DNA of 64,000 nt from Gremmenia infestans. Taxonomy: Eukaryota; Ascomycota; Leotiomycetes; Helotiales; Hamatocanthoscyphaceae. Shown here piece by piece: positions 1 through 11,672 of this stretch. Each line of letters opens with the position of its first letter. The first letter of the stretch is position 1. The notes under the pieces are model-generated. The model saw only the letters and a list, made by a program, of their open reading frames with translations. It did not search any database and was not told the origin of the DNA. Position numbers and translations under genes: made by a program. The stretch spans positions 372,001 to 436,000 of the forward strand of contig JAFEVB010000018.1 of NCBI GenBank assembly GCA_032629725.1, read 5' to 3'.

Positions 1-650
1 TGCAAGAAAGCAACGACTGAATCCCGTTGGTATCGAATGGTACTGCTTAAATCATCTGGACCGTTGCCTTCCACGTGATGAGCTTTCACGTGATGGTAAT
101 AATATGAATCCCAGGTATGGCCCATCAGCGGCTCCAAGATGTATGGGAAAGTCCAGTCGAAGATAGCGTAGGATTTTTTTAGTACGCCATTGTTGTGGAT
201 GTGATTGTGCATCATCAGGGTGAAGGCGCCGGAATACCATATTATGAGCAGCAGGTGTGCTACCCCATGCAGCAAATGGAAGTCGTGAAACAGATACAAG
301 GCACTTGGAACAGCGGTGGCAAAGTATAGGATTATGTGGGTGACAAAGACGACATCGGTTTCGTTCCGTACAACGGTTCTTGCCCACTTGATATACAGTT
401 GCAAGATGCTCTCACGAAGCGTACGACTGCTTTTCTTTTTGGGTTCCTCAGCATCCCAAGCGCAGAAGACGGTGGGCTGGAAGCCGGGGTGCTTAGGATC
501 AGCTAAGGATGATAGACGATCGAGGGCAATTTGTGGTTGATGTTGACCTTTTGAAGCTTCATGGTCGTTGATATCTCGATATAATTCGTCAAGAACAATA
601 ACATCCGATACTGTGAAGAAGGCCGAGTCCGGTCCCTTGAGATCCGACAT
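1..650 (-). CDS. Fatty acid desaturase-like membrane protein, N-terminal part (cut by window edge)
   Basis: An open frame starts at an ATG at 650 and runs uninterrupted off the left edge (about 216 codons visible). The visible protein has a hydrophilic N-terminus of about 80 residues, then hydrophobic segments, then two histidine clusters, HNHIHNNG and HHVKAHH, followed by EGNGPDDLSSTIRYQRD. Paired histidine boxes between membrane segments are the hallmark of the di-iron fatty acid desaturase/hydroxylase superfamily, where the histidines bind two irons that activate oxygen. The substrate cannot be told from this part. The third histidine box, expected further downstream, lies outside the window. 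No intron is needed in the visible portion. Family placement is inferred from the histidine pattern; a fatty acid hydroxylase is the main alternative. Confidence 0.6.
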   Translation of the reverse strand, partial: MSDLKGPDSAFFTVSDVIVLDELYRDINDHEASKGQHQPQIALDRLSSLADPKHPGFQPTVFCAWDAEEPKKKSSRTLRESILQLYIKWARTVVRNETDVVFVTHIILYFATAVPSALYLFHDFHLLHGVAHLLLIIWYSGAFTLMMHNHIHNNGVLKKSYAIFDWTFPYILEPLMGHTWDSYYYHHVKAHHVEGNGPDDLSSTIRYQRDSVVAFL

Positions 651-1597
651 TCGATGGTGGGTCCTCGACGATCGATACGCTAGAGACGGAAGGAACAAGA
701 TGAAGAATTGAAATATTGGCAAACTTTACAAGTTGGAAAGCACATCAAAGCGTTGAAGTATCTTCCATCATCTCCACAAGTTATACGCGTCACGTTATTG
801 GGTAGGGATGTTATGCATGTGGTTCGTTTATACTATATGCACAAAGGGACCACTTGATGGGCCAATGGGATAATTCTCAGGGCCGGGCTGAACCCCTTTA
901 CAGGATGACTAATCAGTCTGAGTTCCTTGCCTGAAGTAGGAACATTTATTATTGCCCGATCTTGAGTCTTCATTTGCGGACGATGTATTCCAGGTGTATG
1001 GCGGTTGCCTCCACTGGAGGATATCCATATCACTGATATCAGAAGTCCTTCTCTCGTCAAAAAGTCCCTTGATACCATTATCTTCATTTGTCTTGTATCT
1101 TCTTCCAGAGATCTATTAATCCAAACATAATGTTTATAATAGACGAGTAAGCTGGGTCCAAGATCAATTCTACCTGCATCTACCGTACTGAAACGATTCA
1201 GCTTTAGTTGCTAAGAATGTCTATTCTGGTAGATGGAAATACATCTGGAATAGCAAAGAGTACCTTCTATGACATTGAAACCTAGCAAGGCTTAAGGGTA
1301 TCAGGAAAGCCGCTAGCCGCTGTTCATCCTCTCTCCGTGGCCCTCCATATTCTCGGATGAGGAACCACATGCTACCGCAGATGAGCTCTTGACGAACATC
1401 GGTGTCCAGAGCTCTGTCACCCACGACGAAATTTGTGTCTTCGACGACGGAACCTGGCCCAAGTCCACTGGAGATAACGGGTAATATTCTTACGAGATTA
1501 TGAATACAAGAAGACTGAAGATCACCTGATTCCGTCTTGATGGACCGAGTGTCATGTTTCATTTATGAAGGGAACAAGATATCAAGACTCATCTACC
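651..1597. other. Intergenic region, no supported gene
   Basis: This stretch separates the desaturase-like gene start from the end of the oxygenase gene; both are on the minus strand. It must contain the promoter of the desaturase-like gene and the 3' end of the oxygenase transcript. A minus-strand open frame at 1221-1562 (113 codons) reads plausibly in places but has no recognisable domain and no clear continuation, so I do not call it. Confidence 0.5.
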
Positions 1598-2884
1598 TCA
1601 CTTCGTAGTATTCTTCTCCACAATGCCTCTCGCAAACTCCCCAAAGGTAATTCCCTGCTCCGAATCCACAATCTCCTCCAAGTTAGGCTGCGTGAACACC
1701 GCCAATGTATTCCTGGCAATCCTACCACCTTCATCTTCTCCACCAGCAACACCAGGTCGTACACCCCTGACAAAATGAGGTACGGCTTTGAATTTTCCTT
1801 TGGTAATTCGTTCGAGCGCTTCACCGGTCTGAAAGGCGATGCAGTCACGGGGGATCTTCACTTGGACCGTCTCCCCACTGCGAGATTGGATGTAGAGTCC
1901 TGCTGTTGGGTCTGGGGATGATGGGAGCTCGCCCAGGGTTGGCAGGTAGCGGGGGTTGTAGGCGTAGCCCATCTGAAAGTCTCAAAGTTAGTGATGCATT
2001 AAGCTACCTCGGACTTGCGGCTATTGATAGTGGAATCCATACCGGAATCGCAGGAATTTGTCTCGTCTCATTAATGAACATAGCAGAGGTCAAGCCCGTG
2101 AGACACCCGTGATCCAAATGAGTTGCGCACCAATCATCATCATTTTCCTCTTTCTTGTCATCGGCCGCTTTAAGGTCTGCGGGAAAGTAATGAAGTAATC
2201 GAGCTTTTGTCGTCGTTGATGTTCTGACGACATGTTCCAGGTATCCAGGCTTGTATTCTGGGATCTCTTTCTCAGCGTATCTGTCACATGCTCTAGCAAC
2301 CAGTACCCCGGTGTCGATAATGAGACGACAGAGATCCTCAAAAGTCTCTTTGAAGCCTGGAATAGTGGTATCACCAGGCCATAGGTTGGGGCTTAGATAC
2401 TCTGGGAAGTTCTCGGTCGAGAAATCTGCTGTGGGTTTGGCACAAGAGAGGGAGGGATCCACGTAGAAGGCACAATTTGCGTAGAAAGAGCCTTTGAGGG
2501 TATCAACTTGGCCGTTTTTGAGTGTTTCTTTACCACGAGACCAGCCAGTTAGGTATTTTGCTGCGGGATTCTCAATTTTCTCTGCTTTTGTGTAAGTCTG
2601 GGTACAAAGATTTGAAGTGGCACGACTGACCAAGTCTGAATTCTGGGAGGTTCCCAAGATATGAAGAATATGAAAGCAGCCGATGGCGTAATTCAAGAAA
2701 CTCAGAGGGAACATCCTTGACTATGATTACCCCTAAAGATTCAGGGCCAAATGCTTCTTCTAGAGTCTTGAAAGAGACATTGCCTATCCATGGGTTTTAG
2801 CGGGGGTTCGTGGATCATGTGGACTAAAGAGGAAATACCGTTCTTCAGGTCCTCAAGACTGACTGTGACTGCACCTGAAGACAT
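1598..2884 (-). CDS. 2-oxoglutarate/Fe(II)-dependent dioxygenase (clavaminate synthase-like)
   Basis: Four exons are predicted: 2884-2839, 2783-2631, 2584-2043 and 1972-1598, giving 371 residues. The first intron has a GTATTT donor; the third ends after a CACTAAC branch-like box. The protein opens MSSGAVTVSLEDLKNGNVSF and continues with TLEEAFGPESLGVIIVKDVP and YLTGWSRGKETLKNGQ. The iron ligands expected of this fold are visible as HLDHG (the H-x-D motif, in CATHLDHGCLTGLTSAMF) and a later histidine in KAVPHFVRG, about 30 residues after IPRDCIAFQTGEALERIT. Such enzymes couple 2-oxoglutarate decarboxylation to oxidation of a small molecule; the substrate here is unknown and no biosynthetic cluster surrounds it. 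It shares a 239-bp divergent promoter region with FRG1. Confidence 0.8.
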
Positions 2885-3123
2885 GCTTAACTTAAGGTAT
2901 GAATGAGCGTGAGAGGCAATTGATCATTCAATATTTCTGGGACATTTACATTTGGAGATCTTTTATTTTCTTTTGAAGAGGTGGCGTGTAACCAAAGAGG
3001 AAGCTCAGTAAACCACAACCGCCTCGGCGATAACATCTTTCAGGCTAGAGATTCTGTCCAAACCACCACCCCTCCTGCAATATCAGATCATACGACCAAG
3101 CCACGTGGCTTTAATTCTTCAAC

Positions 3124-4002
3124 ATGGTCAAACCATTGTCTTTCAAGGGCGACAAGAAAGCGAAGAAGAGAAAGCGCGTCGACACCGAGGAAAAGTTTGG
3201 CGAAAGCTCAGGATCGAAATCGAAGGAACTCACAGTCTCAAAGCCAGAAGAAGATGCGCCTCCAGTCGATGACGATAGCTGGGTTACAGCAGAAGCTTCA
3301 GGAGATGTCATAGGACCGATAATATTCGTATTACCCTCCGAACCGCCCTCATGCATAGCTTGCGACACGAACGGCAAGGTGTTCGCCAGCCCTCTTGAAA
3401 ACATCATCGAGAACGACCCCGCGACAGCAGAACCACACGATGTTAGGCAGGTTTGGGTTGCAAATAGAGTTGCAGGTACGGAGACTTTTAGTTTCAAAGG
3501 TCACCATGGAAAGTAAGTTCCCAAGTAATCTACCAGGTATCTAGAAGCTAATGAGTGTTCAAGATACCTGAGTTGCGACAAATACGGCATATTATCTGCC
3601 AGCACAGAAGCCGTGTCCCCTCTCGAATCCTTCAACTGTATACCGACAGCCGATACACCAGGCACATTTCAGATACAAACTCTGCGCGAGACTTTCCTGA
3701 CAATCAAGCCCTCTACTTCCTCGAAAACAACTGCCCTTCCAGAAGTTCGTGGTGACGGAGAGACCATTACTTTCAACACAACACTACGGATACGAATGCA
3801 GGCACGGTTCAAGCCTAAATTGAAAGCCAACAAAGAGGAGAAGGCACGAGAAAAGATCAGCAAGAAGGAGCTTGAAGAGGCGGTGGGACGGAGGTTAGAG
3901 GATGATGAAGTCCGGAAACTGAAGAAGGCTCGAAGGGAGGGTGATTACCATGAGGCGTTACTGCTTATCAAAGTCAAGAATAAGCACGACAAGTACAGTT
4001 GA
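3124..4002 (+). CDS. FRG1: FRG1-family protein (actin-bundling fold, nucleolar RNA-processing role)
   Basis: Two exons (3124-3512 and 3564-4002) encode 275 residues, close to the 258 of human FRG1. The N-terminus begins MVKPLSFKGDKKAKKRKR, a lysine-rich nuclear/nucleolar signal typical of the family. The middle has the beta-trefoil (fascin-like) core, recognisable as KYLSCDKYGILSA and FQIQTLRETFLTIK. The C-terminus is the charged helical segment RMQARFKPKLKANKEEKAR. The join HHGK-YLSCDKYG across a 51-nt intron restores a continuous core. FRG1 proteins associate with pre-mRNA splicing complexes and nucleoli; that role is taken from the family. Confidence 0.88.
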
Positions 4003-5357
4003 GCTGTACGATTATTAACAGGCATTTCGGTGGAACGTTGGACAGCAAATACACTGTCCATTAGATGTATGAAGGAGCTCGGCGGGGTGCGACTTAGCTC
4101 TTTGTATAGCTATCGGAGGAGTCCGAGGGCCCATTAGAGAACCATGGATCGCGCCACTCTTAAATGAGTGCTGGGTGCCCCCAAAATCTTTTTGATTCCT
4201 CCATTATTCTGCAATAGGCAAGTTCGGTTTCTTTGACCATACCACAATTAATCTTGCACATTGTTTGAATAATCTTCTCCTACAGAGAAAGTCTGCCCAA
4301 ACTATCTAATTGGAAAACGGCTCAGTATTATTCTAAGGGCGAACCCTTATTTGTGACATATAGGCTGTAATTGAGCTCGAGGCTGTAAATGCATATGGTT
4401 TCTTGCGAGTTCATTTTTCAGAACGCTCGAAGACATGCTAGAAACCACAAGAATAATCTGCACGAATAGCGCTGTCCGAGGCTAGATGAAGTAATAAGCT
4501 GTAGGTATCAATATTACCATTCCCATACCTAGGTGACACCGAAGCTGACATCCACTGTCATTCAAAGCGCGCCGCAGAATATCGAGAGTCTGGAAGCAGG
4601 TCACTCTATCAAACTTCTGCCTCTATAAGCGCAATACGTTTTGGACTTCATTAGCTCAGGGCTTTACAACGACTGGAAACTTTAGGCTCAGGCAAAAGCC
4701 GAGATATCACTGTACTTTCAAGCTGGAACGAACAGTAAAAGTCACCTACAGAGGGAGGGATACGGACTTCGAATTCCTCCTTGGAATTAAATGTAAGTTC
4801 GGGCACCTCACCCATCAGCTTCGAGCTGCTCCCACGTGCGAGGTAAGCCTCGAGCTCTGGTAGATCATTACGGACTGCTCCTTATCATTAGCCGCTGCCC
4901 AAGACAGCGATGCAGGAGAAGCCTGCCACTTTTTCAAGAGACCATACGGGGTGTACCGGGTCGTAGAACGTATCGGAACATTTGTTGGGTGAGGCAGAGC
5001 AAATCCCTCGTCCTACTGATGAGCAGCTACAACCTTATATCAATGATGGCTTTGGCTCTAAACCCCTTTTAAAACAACTGAGTACTTCGCGGATAGCTTT
5101 GCTATACCCAACGCATTCTCATGTTTATATGGTACTTTATGAAGAGTAAGATGAGCTTCTAAAGAAAACCAGTTGGTTCATATGAGCGTTGGCGTAAAAC
5201 GGAAATATTCGAAAGGGGGGGATGATGATGGCGGGGAAGTTGCTTGAACGGGCCGAGCCGAATCCAAAAATATTTTCTATCCAAAAAAAAGATAAATCCA
5301 CCACAGTCTTCTAGATAATACAACACTTATTCAGTATACATACACATTCCGCCCAAT
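4003..5357. other. Intergenic region, no gene recognised
   Basis: About 1.35 kb of unique-looking sequence between FRG1 and the WD40 gene, both on the plus strand. I see no long frame with codon structure, no tRNA-like fold and no obvious repeat. An A-run and T-rich sequence just before 5300 fit the promoter of the WD40 gene. Confidence 0.5.
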
Positions 5358-6780
5358 ATGTACACACTAGAAAGCGTGGATTCATTCCACATCTCATCAC
5401 CTGAAAATACCTACATTTACGACATCGTCCCCGTAGCAGGTGGTGTTGCAACTATTTCTTCAGATGACAGCTTGAGACTTCTGGACCCTCTGTCTTTGAA
5501 TGGACCGCCCATAAATTCAGTCAAGAAAGTCAATACTGATGTTACGTGTCTGAAGGCTTTGGGAGGGGATGATGCGGCAGTTGTGTGTACGGCGGGGAGG
5601 GATGGGTCTGTGAAGGTTTTGGATCCGAGGACTGGTGGGGTAGTTGCAGTGGTCAAGAGTGGTGAGTAATTTTTGAATGTTTTCTTCTGAGTATTTTGTT
5701 TTGACATGCCTTCTCTTGAAACGACTCTCCTCAAACTTCTTTGATAGTGTGTTGTATTCGGACACGATTTCAGGCCAAGTTTTGAGTGTCAGTCGCAGCA
5801 GCTTCGACTGCTTGAGCTGCTTTTGAGATATTTTCTTATGGTTTCATTTCCAGGCCTTTTTCTAACGTACAATAGATCAGAATGCTCCTATAATATCGCT
5901 GGCATGCTCAAATCCCTACGGTCTTGCAGCGGGGACGGAATTGACTAATCACCAAGCAGAAGTCTTGATATGGCGAGTTCTTTCGTATCATTATTTCAAG
6001 CTATGATGCTGATGATCATAGGGACACGAGAGATCTCTCTGCACCCGTTGTTAAATACGTTGAAAGCCATAGTGACGATGTCACAGAAGTTTGTTGCCCA
6101 CAATTCAGCTATGGGATCAAATGCTAAATCTCATCTAGCTACAATTTCATCCTAGCAGGCCGCAAATATTACTTTCCGGCTCAACAGATGGTTTGGTAAA
6201 TATCTACAATACCACAATCACAGATGAGGAAGAAGCGATACACCAAACCATCAATCATGGGCACTCAATACATCACGCCAACTTCCTCAGCGATATAAAC
6301 ATCTTTGCTCTGTCACATGATGAGAAGTTCTCAATGTACGAGTTGGTGACAAATCCTGAAGAAGGCGTCGAGGAACCCCCTCCTACACATTATGGGGATA
6401 TGAGAGAACAGTTGGGTGGCGAGTATGTTGCTAATGTGTTGAGGAGGCCGGACGGTGGTGCTGTACTTGGTGTTGGAACTCATAGGTAAGTGGACTTCAC
6501 ACTTTACGTGATCATACGCCGCAATATTAACACAGCTCATAGTCGAGAAAGCTTTGATCTGGTTCAGCTGAAGAATGGTTCCCCTTGGACGTTTGCGCCT
6601 GAGTCGAAGGTTACTTTGGTTGGAGCTCATAGCTCTGAAATTGTACGCTCCTTTTGCTTCTTAGACTCGGTAAGTACCTCCATGACTTGTTGACTCCCAT
6701 TTCTGATAGAAATCTAGCATAAAACGGTATTGACCGCTGGCGAAGACGGGCAAGTTAAGGCGTGGAGAGGAGGCGATTGA
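5358..6780 (+). CDS. WD40 repeat protein, WDR89-like
   Basis: Six exons are predicted: 5358-5661, 5876-5972, 6022-6088, 6139-6485, 6543-6669 and 6718-6780 (334 residues). WD40 blades are visible as VATISSDDSLRLLDP, VVCTAGRDGSVKVLDP, EVLIWDTRDLSAPV, LLSGSTDGLVNIYN and VLTAGEDGQVKAWRGGD at the very C-terminus. The spacing and short length match the WDR89 family, a seven-blade propeller of unknown precise role. The first intron is long for this genome (214 nt). The second intron has a GC rather than GT donor (GCGAGT at 5973): no GT donor here keeps the frame, and removing 5973-6021 restores ATATGGGACACG, giving the expected IWDTRD. Function beyond protein scaffolding cannot be inferred. Confidence 0.82.
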
Positions 6781-7153
6781 AATACCTGGGGGCCTCTTGA
6801 TGCTGAAAATATTGTACCATCCTATAATACCCAACATAAAGCCATAAATACTCAGACGTTGACTGTAAATTGTGATACTAAAATCTAATTGATACAAGAT
6901 TTTAGAACTGCTGTTGACTTGTTGCGTTGTAATGAGGTCGTAGAAGCCAGGAGGAAGCTCGGCTTATAGACACGCGACAACTCCGCCTAAAGAAGATAAC
7001 AGCGTGGAAGCTTTACAAATACCAACTTCCACCCAGGCTCCCAACATCCCGCCTATTCCGACATGTCATTTCACGAGGGCATGAGACGATGATCGATTTC
7101 TTTTCTTCAGCTTCTGGCACGAAGTAATTGCTTTTTGCGCAGAGCTCTACAAC
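6781..7153. other. Intergenic region between the WD40 gene and HRD3
   Basis: A 373-bp gap that holds the 3' end of the WD40 gene and the HRD3 promoter. Nothing else recognised. Confidence 0.5.
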
Positions 7154-9873
7154 ATGAAAGACGGAAGCAAACGGCTATTGCCGTTCTTGATCTGTAGGCC
7201 ACTTGCTATTCGGAGTCTTTTCCACCCAAAGCTAACTGTTTTGTGCTACAGTATTCTTACAGATAATCCTTTCTACTACGTATGCGAAGGCTCTTCACGA
7301 CGAGTCGACATTAAGCACAAATGCAGACGGCAGCCCTTTACCAGTAGCTGCGCAATCGCCGACGCCCCAACAACCTCTCCGAGAACAAGAGGAAGGCAGG
7401 AGTAGGATAGATGGTGAGAAGGACAGTTCTTCATAGAAAGGTTTTGGCTGACTGAATTAGGCAAGGAGCAAGTTGACAAAGCACTTTACTTATTACGACG
7501 ACATGAACGTTTAAATCCACGACCCTCTCGAAAACCTCCCGGAATAGTAGCAGCAATTGGTCAATATGTTCTGGCAGCGCTTCCACGGTTATATATTCAA
7601 GGTCCGCCTTCAGATGGGTCAGGAGAAAGTGAGGGATACAAGGCTCTTCCAAAAGCAGTTGCCGAAGGAGTTCGATTATTGGAAGAAGCAGCTCAAGTCG
7701 AAAATCCCGACGCCATGTACCTTCTTGCTCAGATGAACTTCTATGGCAATTTCACACACCCGAATGATTATTCAGAAGCCTTCAGGAGGTACCACCAACT
7801 AGCCACACTGAACGGAAATAGCTCGGCGCAGCATATGATTGGTTTTATGTATGCCACGGGAATTGGGGGAGCTGTTGAGAACGACCAAGCAAAGGCGCTA
7901 CTTTATCACACGTATGCGGCTCAAGGGGGAAGTATAAGATCCGAGATGACTGTAGCATTTCGACACCATAATGGCATTGGGACAGCGCGGAACTGCGATT
8001 TGGCAGTTAAACACTACAAGAACGTTTCGGACAAGGCTATTGAGTGGTACAGATCTGGACCTCCAGGAGGAATGGCATGGGTACCTGACTCTTATCGACT
8101 GGCGGATGATGACGGTGGTGTCTATGGCGAAGGGGCGAGTTTCTCGAGCGCTGGAAGCAATGCCAATAAAGCTGGACCGAGCTCAGATGCCCATGCAGCT
8201 CTGGATGATGTTCTGGAGTACCTTGATTTGATGTCGAGAAAGGGAGACTTTAAGGCAACCTTTAGTCTGGGACGGATCCATTACGATGGGCAAAAAGGCC
8301 TTGCCCGGAATTTGAAAAGTGCGCAGTGGTATTTCATGAGGGTTGCTAAAATGTACTGGCAAAAGGATGGCCGCATCATTGACGCCGACAAGCCAGGATT
8401 GGAGAAGATTGCCACAAAGGCTGCTGGATACCTGGGCCGTATGTCCCTACGAGGAGAAGGAGTTGCTCAGAATTTTGAGAAGGCGAACGTTTGGTTTCAG
8501 CGTGGTGTCAAGAGTGGCGATGCGGGGTCTCAGTATGGACTGGGTTTGATGAATTTGGAAGGCCTGGGCATCCCGAAGAACACAATCAGAGCGACCGAAC
8601 TGTTCAAGGCCTCCGCAGAGCAAGATTACGCCCCTGCACAGGTGAGCCTAGGAGCTTTGTACCTAGATCAAGGCACACCAAGTGATATTCAAGTCGCAAA
8701 TCGCTATTTCGAACTCGCCGCACGGTATGGCCACATCGAGGCCTACTACTACCTAGCCGAGCTCATCAACCAAGGGGTTGGAAGGGACCGAAGCTGTGGG
8801 CTTGCAGCTGCTTACTACAAGAACGTTGCAGAGAAAGCGGAACCGCTACTTTCTTCATTCTCTGAAGCCAATCGAGCATACGAGGAGGGAAATTCCGAGT
8901 TAGCGCTTGTTGGATTTATGCACGCAGCTGAACAAGGCTATGAGAAAGGCCAGGCGAATGTAGCATATCTTCTCGATGAGCAAAAGGCCAAATGGATTTT
9001 GCCATCTTGGTTGACTCTGTCAAACAACCCTCGACCGACACTACTTCAAAACGCTGCTCTGGCTCTGATATATTGGACAAGGTCAGCGAAGCAGACTAAT
9101 ATCGATTCTATGGTGAAGATGGGAGACTACTATTTATATGGAATTGGGACAGAGCCTGATATGGACAAGGCAGCAACTTGCTACAATTCAGCTTCTGAGT
9201 TTCATCAAAGCGCTCAAGCCTTGTACAATCTAGGGTGGATGCATGAGAACGGAGTTGGTCTCGATCAAGACTTTCACCTTGCGAAGAGATTTTACGATCA
9301 CGCCCTAGAAACGAACGATGAGGCTTATTTGCCTGTAACATTGAGCTTGCTTAAACTGCGACTCCGAAGTGCTTGGAATACCCTGACACATGGCAGGGTC
9401 AATTCCATTCAAGATGAACCAGGTAAGCTATGTCTTTTTTCGACAGTTGAGATCGTATGCTAACAATCGTAGCGCCTAAGAAGCAGTGGTCATTATCAGA
9501 ATGGATCAGTAACTTTCTTCAAGATGATCACCCATATTACGGTGATTCTGATTATGATGAAAATTATCTTCCCGACAATGATCCAATGCCGGGTGGAGAT
9601 TCGGATGGGTTCTACGATGACGGTATTGATGATGGGCTTTTGGAAAGCGTGCTCATTATTGTTCTTGTTACAGCGCTGGCATTTCTCATATACTGGCGCC
9701 AGCAGGCCCAGCAGGCACATAGGCGGCAAGAGGATGCTGCAAGGGCACGGCAGGGAGATCAGCTAGCTCCTCAGGCACAGGTGCAACAGCCTCAGGGAGG
9801 AGATCAGGGGCTTTTCCCGCGGCCTGGAGATCCAGAATTTGGGCAATGGGTGGCTGGTGGAGTAGGTCACTGA
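7154..9873 (+). CDS. HRD3: ERAD substrate receptor HRD3/SEL1L (SEL1-repeat ER membrane protein)
   Basis: Four exons (7154-7193, 7252-7413, 7461-9422, 9473-9873) give 854 residues; yeast Hrd3 is about 833. A signal peptide is assembled across the first intron (RLLPFLILFLQIILSTTYAKA). Many SEL1-type TPR-like repeats follow from about residue 130 to 700, for example MIGFMYATGIGG, YGLGLMNLEGLGIPKN and YNLGWMHENGVGLDQD. One transmembrane helix, ESVLIIVLVTALAFLIYW, lies at about residues 780-797, followed by a glutamine-rich cytosolic tail. In the family the lumenal repeats bind misfolded glycoproteins and Yos9 and stabilise the HRD1 ubiquitin ligase in ER-associated degradation. The start was chosen because it alone gives the signal peptide. 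An acidic D/Y-rich linker precedes the membrane helix. Confidence 0.93.
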
Positions 9874-10148
9874 AATGTAATTTAGTTTGTAAAAAGACCA
9901 GCGTTAAAAAGCGATTTCTTATTACATTATCGTTTCCCTTCAATTTCCCAAATGTTGGCCTCTGGTAGTCGTGCTTGTGTTGTCTCAACTCGGCCACACG
10001 ACATTCTCGCCAATCCCAATTTACATCCTCTCTAAATATCAACAACCATGAACAATGCAATGCTCCCACCAATTGATCCATAACTGACCCCTCAGCACTA
10101 ACACCTCCCCAATTCCAATTCCAAGCACAACCAGCATCACAAACAAAG

Positions 10149-11198
10149 ATGTCAACCCAAGCCGCCAAACGCCGCCGGATCGACGCAGCCTCCCACGTCC
10201 TCGCAAAGCCCTTCCGCTCACCTTTCAAAACGCCCTTCAAATCCCCCGTCAAAGACACATCCACATCCACATCTACACCTACGCCCGACGCCACAAACAG
10301 CCCCTCTGTCCTCACAGACAAGACCCCCAACATCTCGTTCCCCATCCCGTCCCTCGCAACGCCGTCTCGTGTCCGCGGCCCCCGCTCTCAGAAAACCTTC
10401 TCGTCGCCCGTGCAAGCCGCGGCGCTGAATGCCGATCCGGAGGTTGCGGCGCTTCTGCGGAGGCAGCGGGAGCTGGAGAGGGAGTTGAGGGATGTGAAGG
10501 AGGGATTGGATGTTGCGGAGCAGGCGCGGAAGATCGAGGCGGAGAGTCGGAGGAAGAGTGTTGTGGGAGGGGGAGCAGAGCTCGAGGTTGATGGGGAGCT
10601 GGTGGAGTTGATTGGCAGGTGGACGGCTGCTAGCCGACAGGCTGCTGAGGAGTTATTTGGGCAGGTGAGGGATAAGGTTAATAGGTTTGTGATATACACG
10701 GATCTCATTTCCCTTCGTGTCTTTTACGCATCATGGGACGAGTGCTGATATTCTGGTTTATGGTAGGATGGGAGGACCGAGAGCTTGGAAGGAGATGCAG
10801 AAGAAGCAGGAGGAGTTTCAAAATACGTGGGATCAGCAGGACGAGCAGATGAATACCGGCAATGGTGATGATTCGGACAATGATTCGGACAATGATTCGG
10901 CAGAGGCAGAAGCTAGGGAGGCTGCGAAGAAAGATCTCTATGCCCAGTATGATGTGGATGAGGAGACTGAGAACGAGAAGTCCCAGCGCCCAAAGGGTCT
11001 TGGTGATACGGGAGAACGACCGGGAGAGGAAGACGTGCGTGCTTTATCTTCCTCCTGCCTGTTGATTGATGGATGCTACCTTATACTGACTATACATTCT
11101 ATCTCTAGGAGTTCACGATGGCTATGATGCTCCGGACGTTGAACGTTGATCTGGATATCATTGGCTACGATAGAGACCAGCAGAGGTGGGTGGATTGA
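10149..11198 (+). CDS. SFR1: SFR1/MEI5-type recombination mediator (SWI5 partner)
   Basis: Three exons (10149-10684, 10767-11034, 11109-11198) encode 297 residues. The N-terminal third is disordered and basic, with SPFKTPFKSPVK. A coiled coil follows around LRRQRELERELRDVKEGLDV, then an acidic stretch, then a short conserved C-terminal block, EFTMAMMLRTLNVDLDIIGY. This order (disordered DNA-binding N-terminus, coiled coil, compact C-terminal Mei5 domain) is that of Sfr1, which with Swi5 stabilises Rad51/Dmc1 filaments. The family call rests mainly on the C-terminal block and the order of parts, so it is less secure than the neighbours. The last exon is recovered only by splicing across a GTGCGT...CTCTAG intron. 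Confidence 0.65.
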
Positions 11199-11672
11199 TT
11201 GATACGATTACGGTACGATACGATTATGCTGTACAACTTGGTGGGAGAGCAAAAGCTACGAATTATGATAGACATGACATGACATACGAATAATGAGGGC
11301 TGGGTTGGGTGCCTGGTGGCGTTCCCTGGGCTTTTGCACTGTGCTGTTCTTGCTGGCGTGCAAGTAGATTAGATCCTAGCTGTACGATTATTGCTACAAT
11401 AACCATGTTCATTATAGCAAGAAATCATAATTCCAAGTCTCCACAGTGGTTCTTCGAACCGTTGCCAATATTTCTTGTGTCTATTGCTTTGCTCCGGTGC
11501 TGCATCGATCCATTCCAGCCCTTTGGTTAAGCAAGTTGCTACAGACTGTTATAACTGCAAAGTGGGCCTTTCTAGACGAATATTGCAACGCAACAGAAGC
11601 ATGTATTGCTTACATACAACATTGCACCAGCGACATCAACGAACCATCATAATCATAAGTTCATAACCCATT
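11199..11672. other. Convergent intergenic region between SFR1 and urease
   Basis: About 470 bp between the 3' ends of two converging genes. It contains direct repeats of TACGATTACGGTACGATACG type near 11205-11225 and TGACATGACATAC near 11275, and no gene. Confidence 0.5.

Noticed and set aside
833..1562. Two minus-strand frames (84 and 113 codons) between the desaturase-like and oxygenase genes
   Set aside because: No recognisable domain, no splice join that makes a longer coherent protein, and no clear start context.
9686..10345. Minus-strand frame of 219 codons between HRD3 and SFR1
   Set aside because: It overlaps the coding ends of both genes in antisense, and its composition follows theirs.
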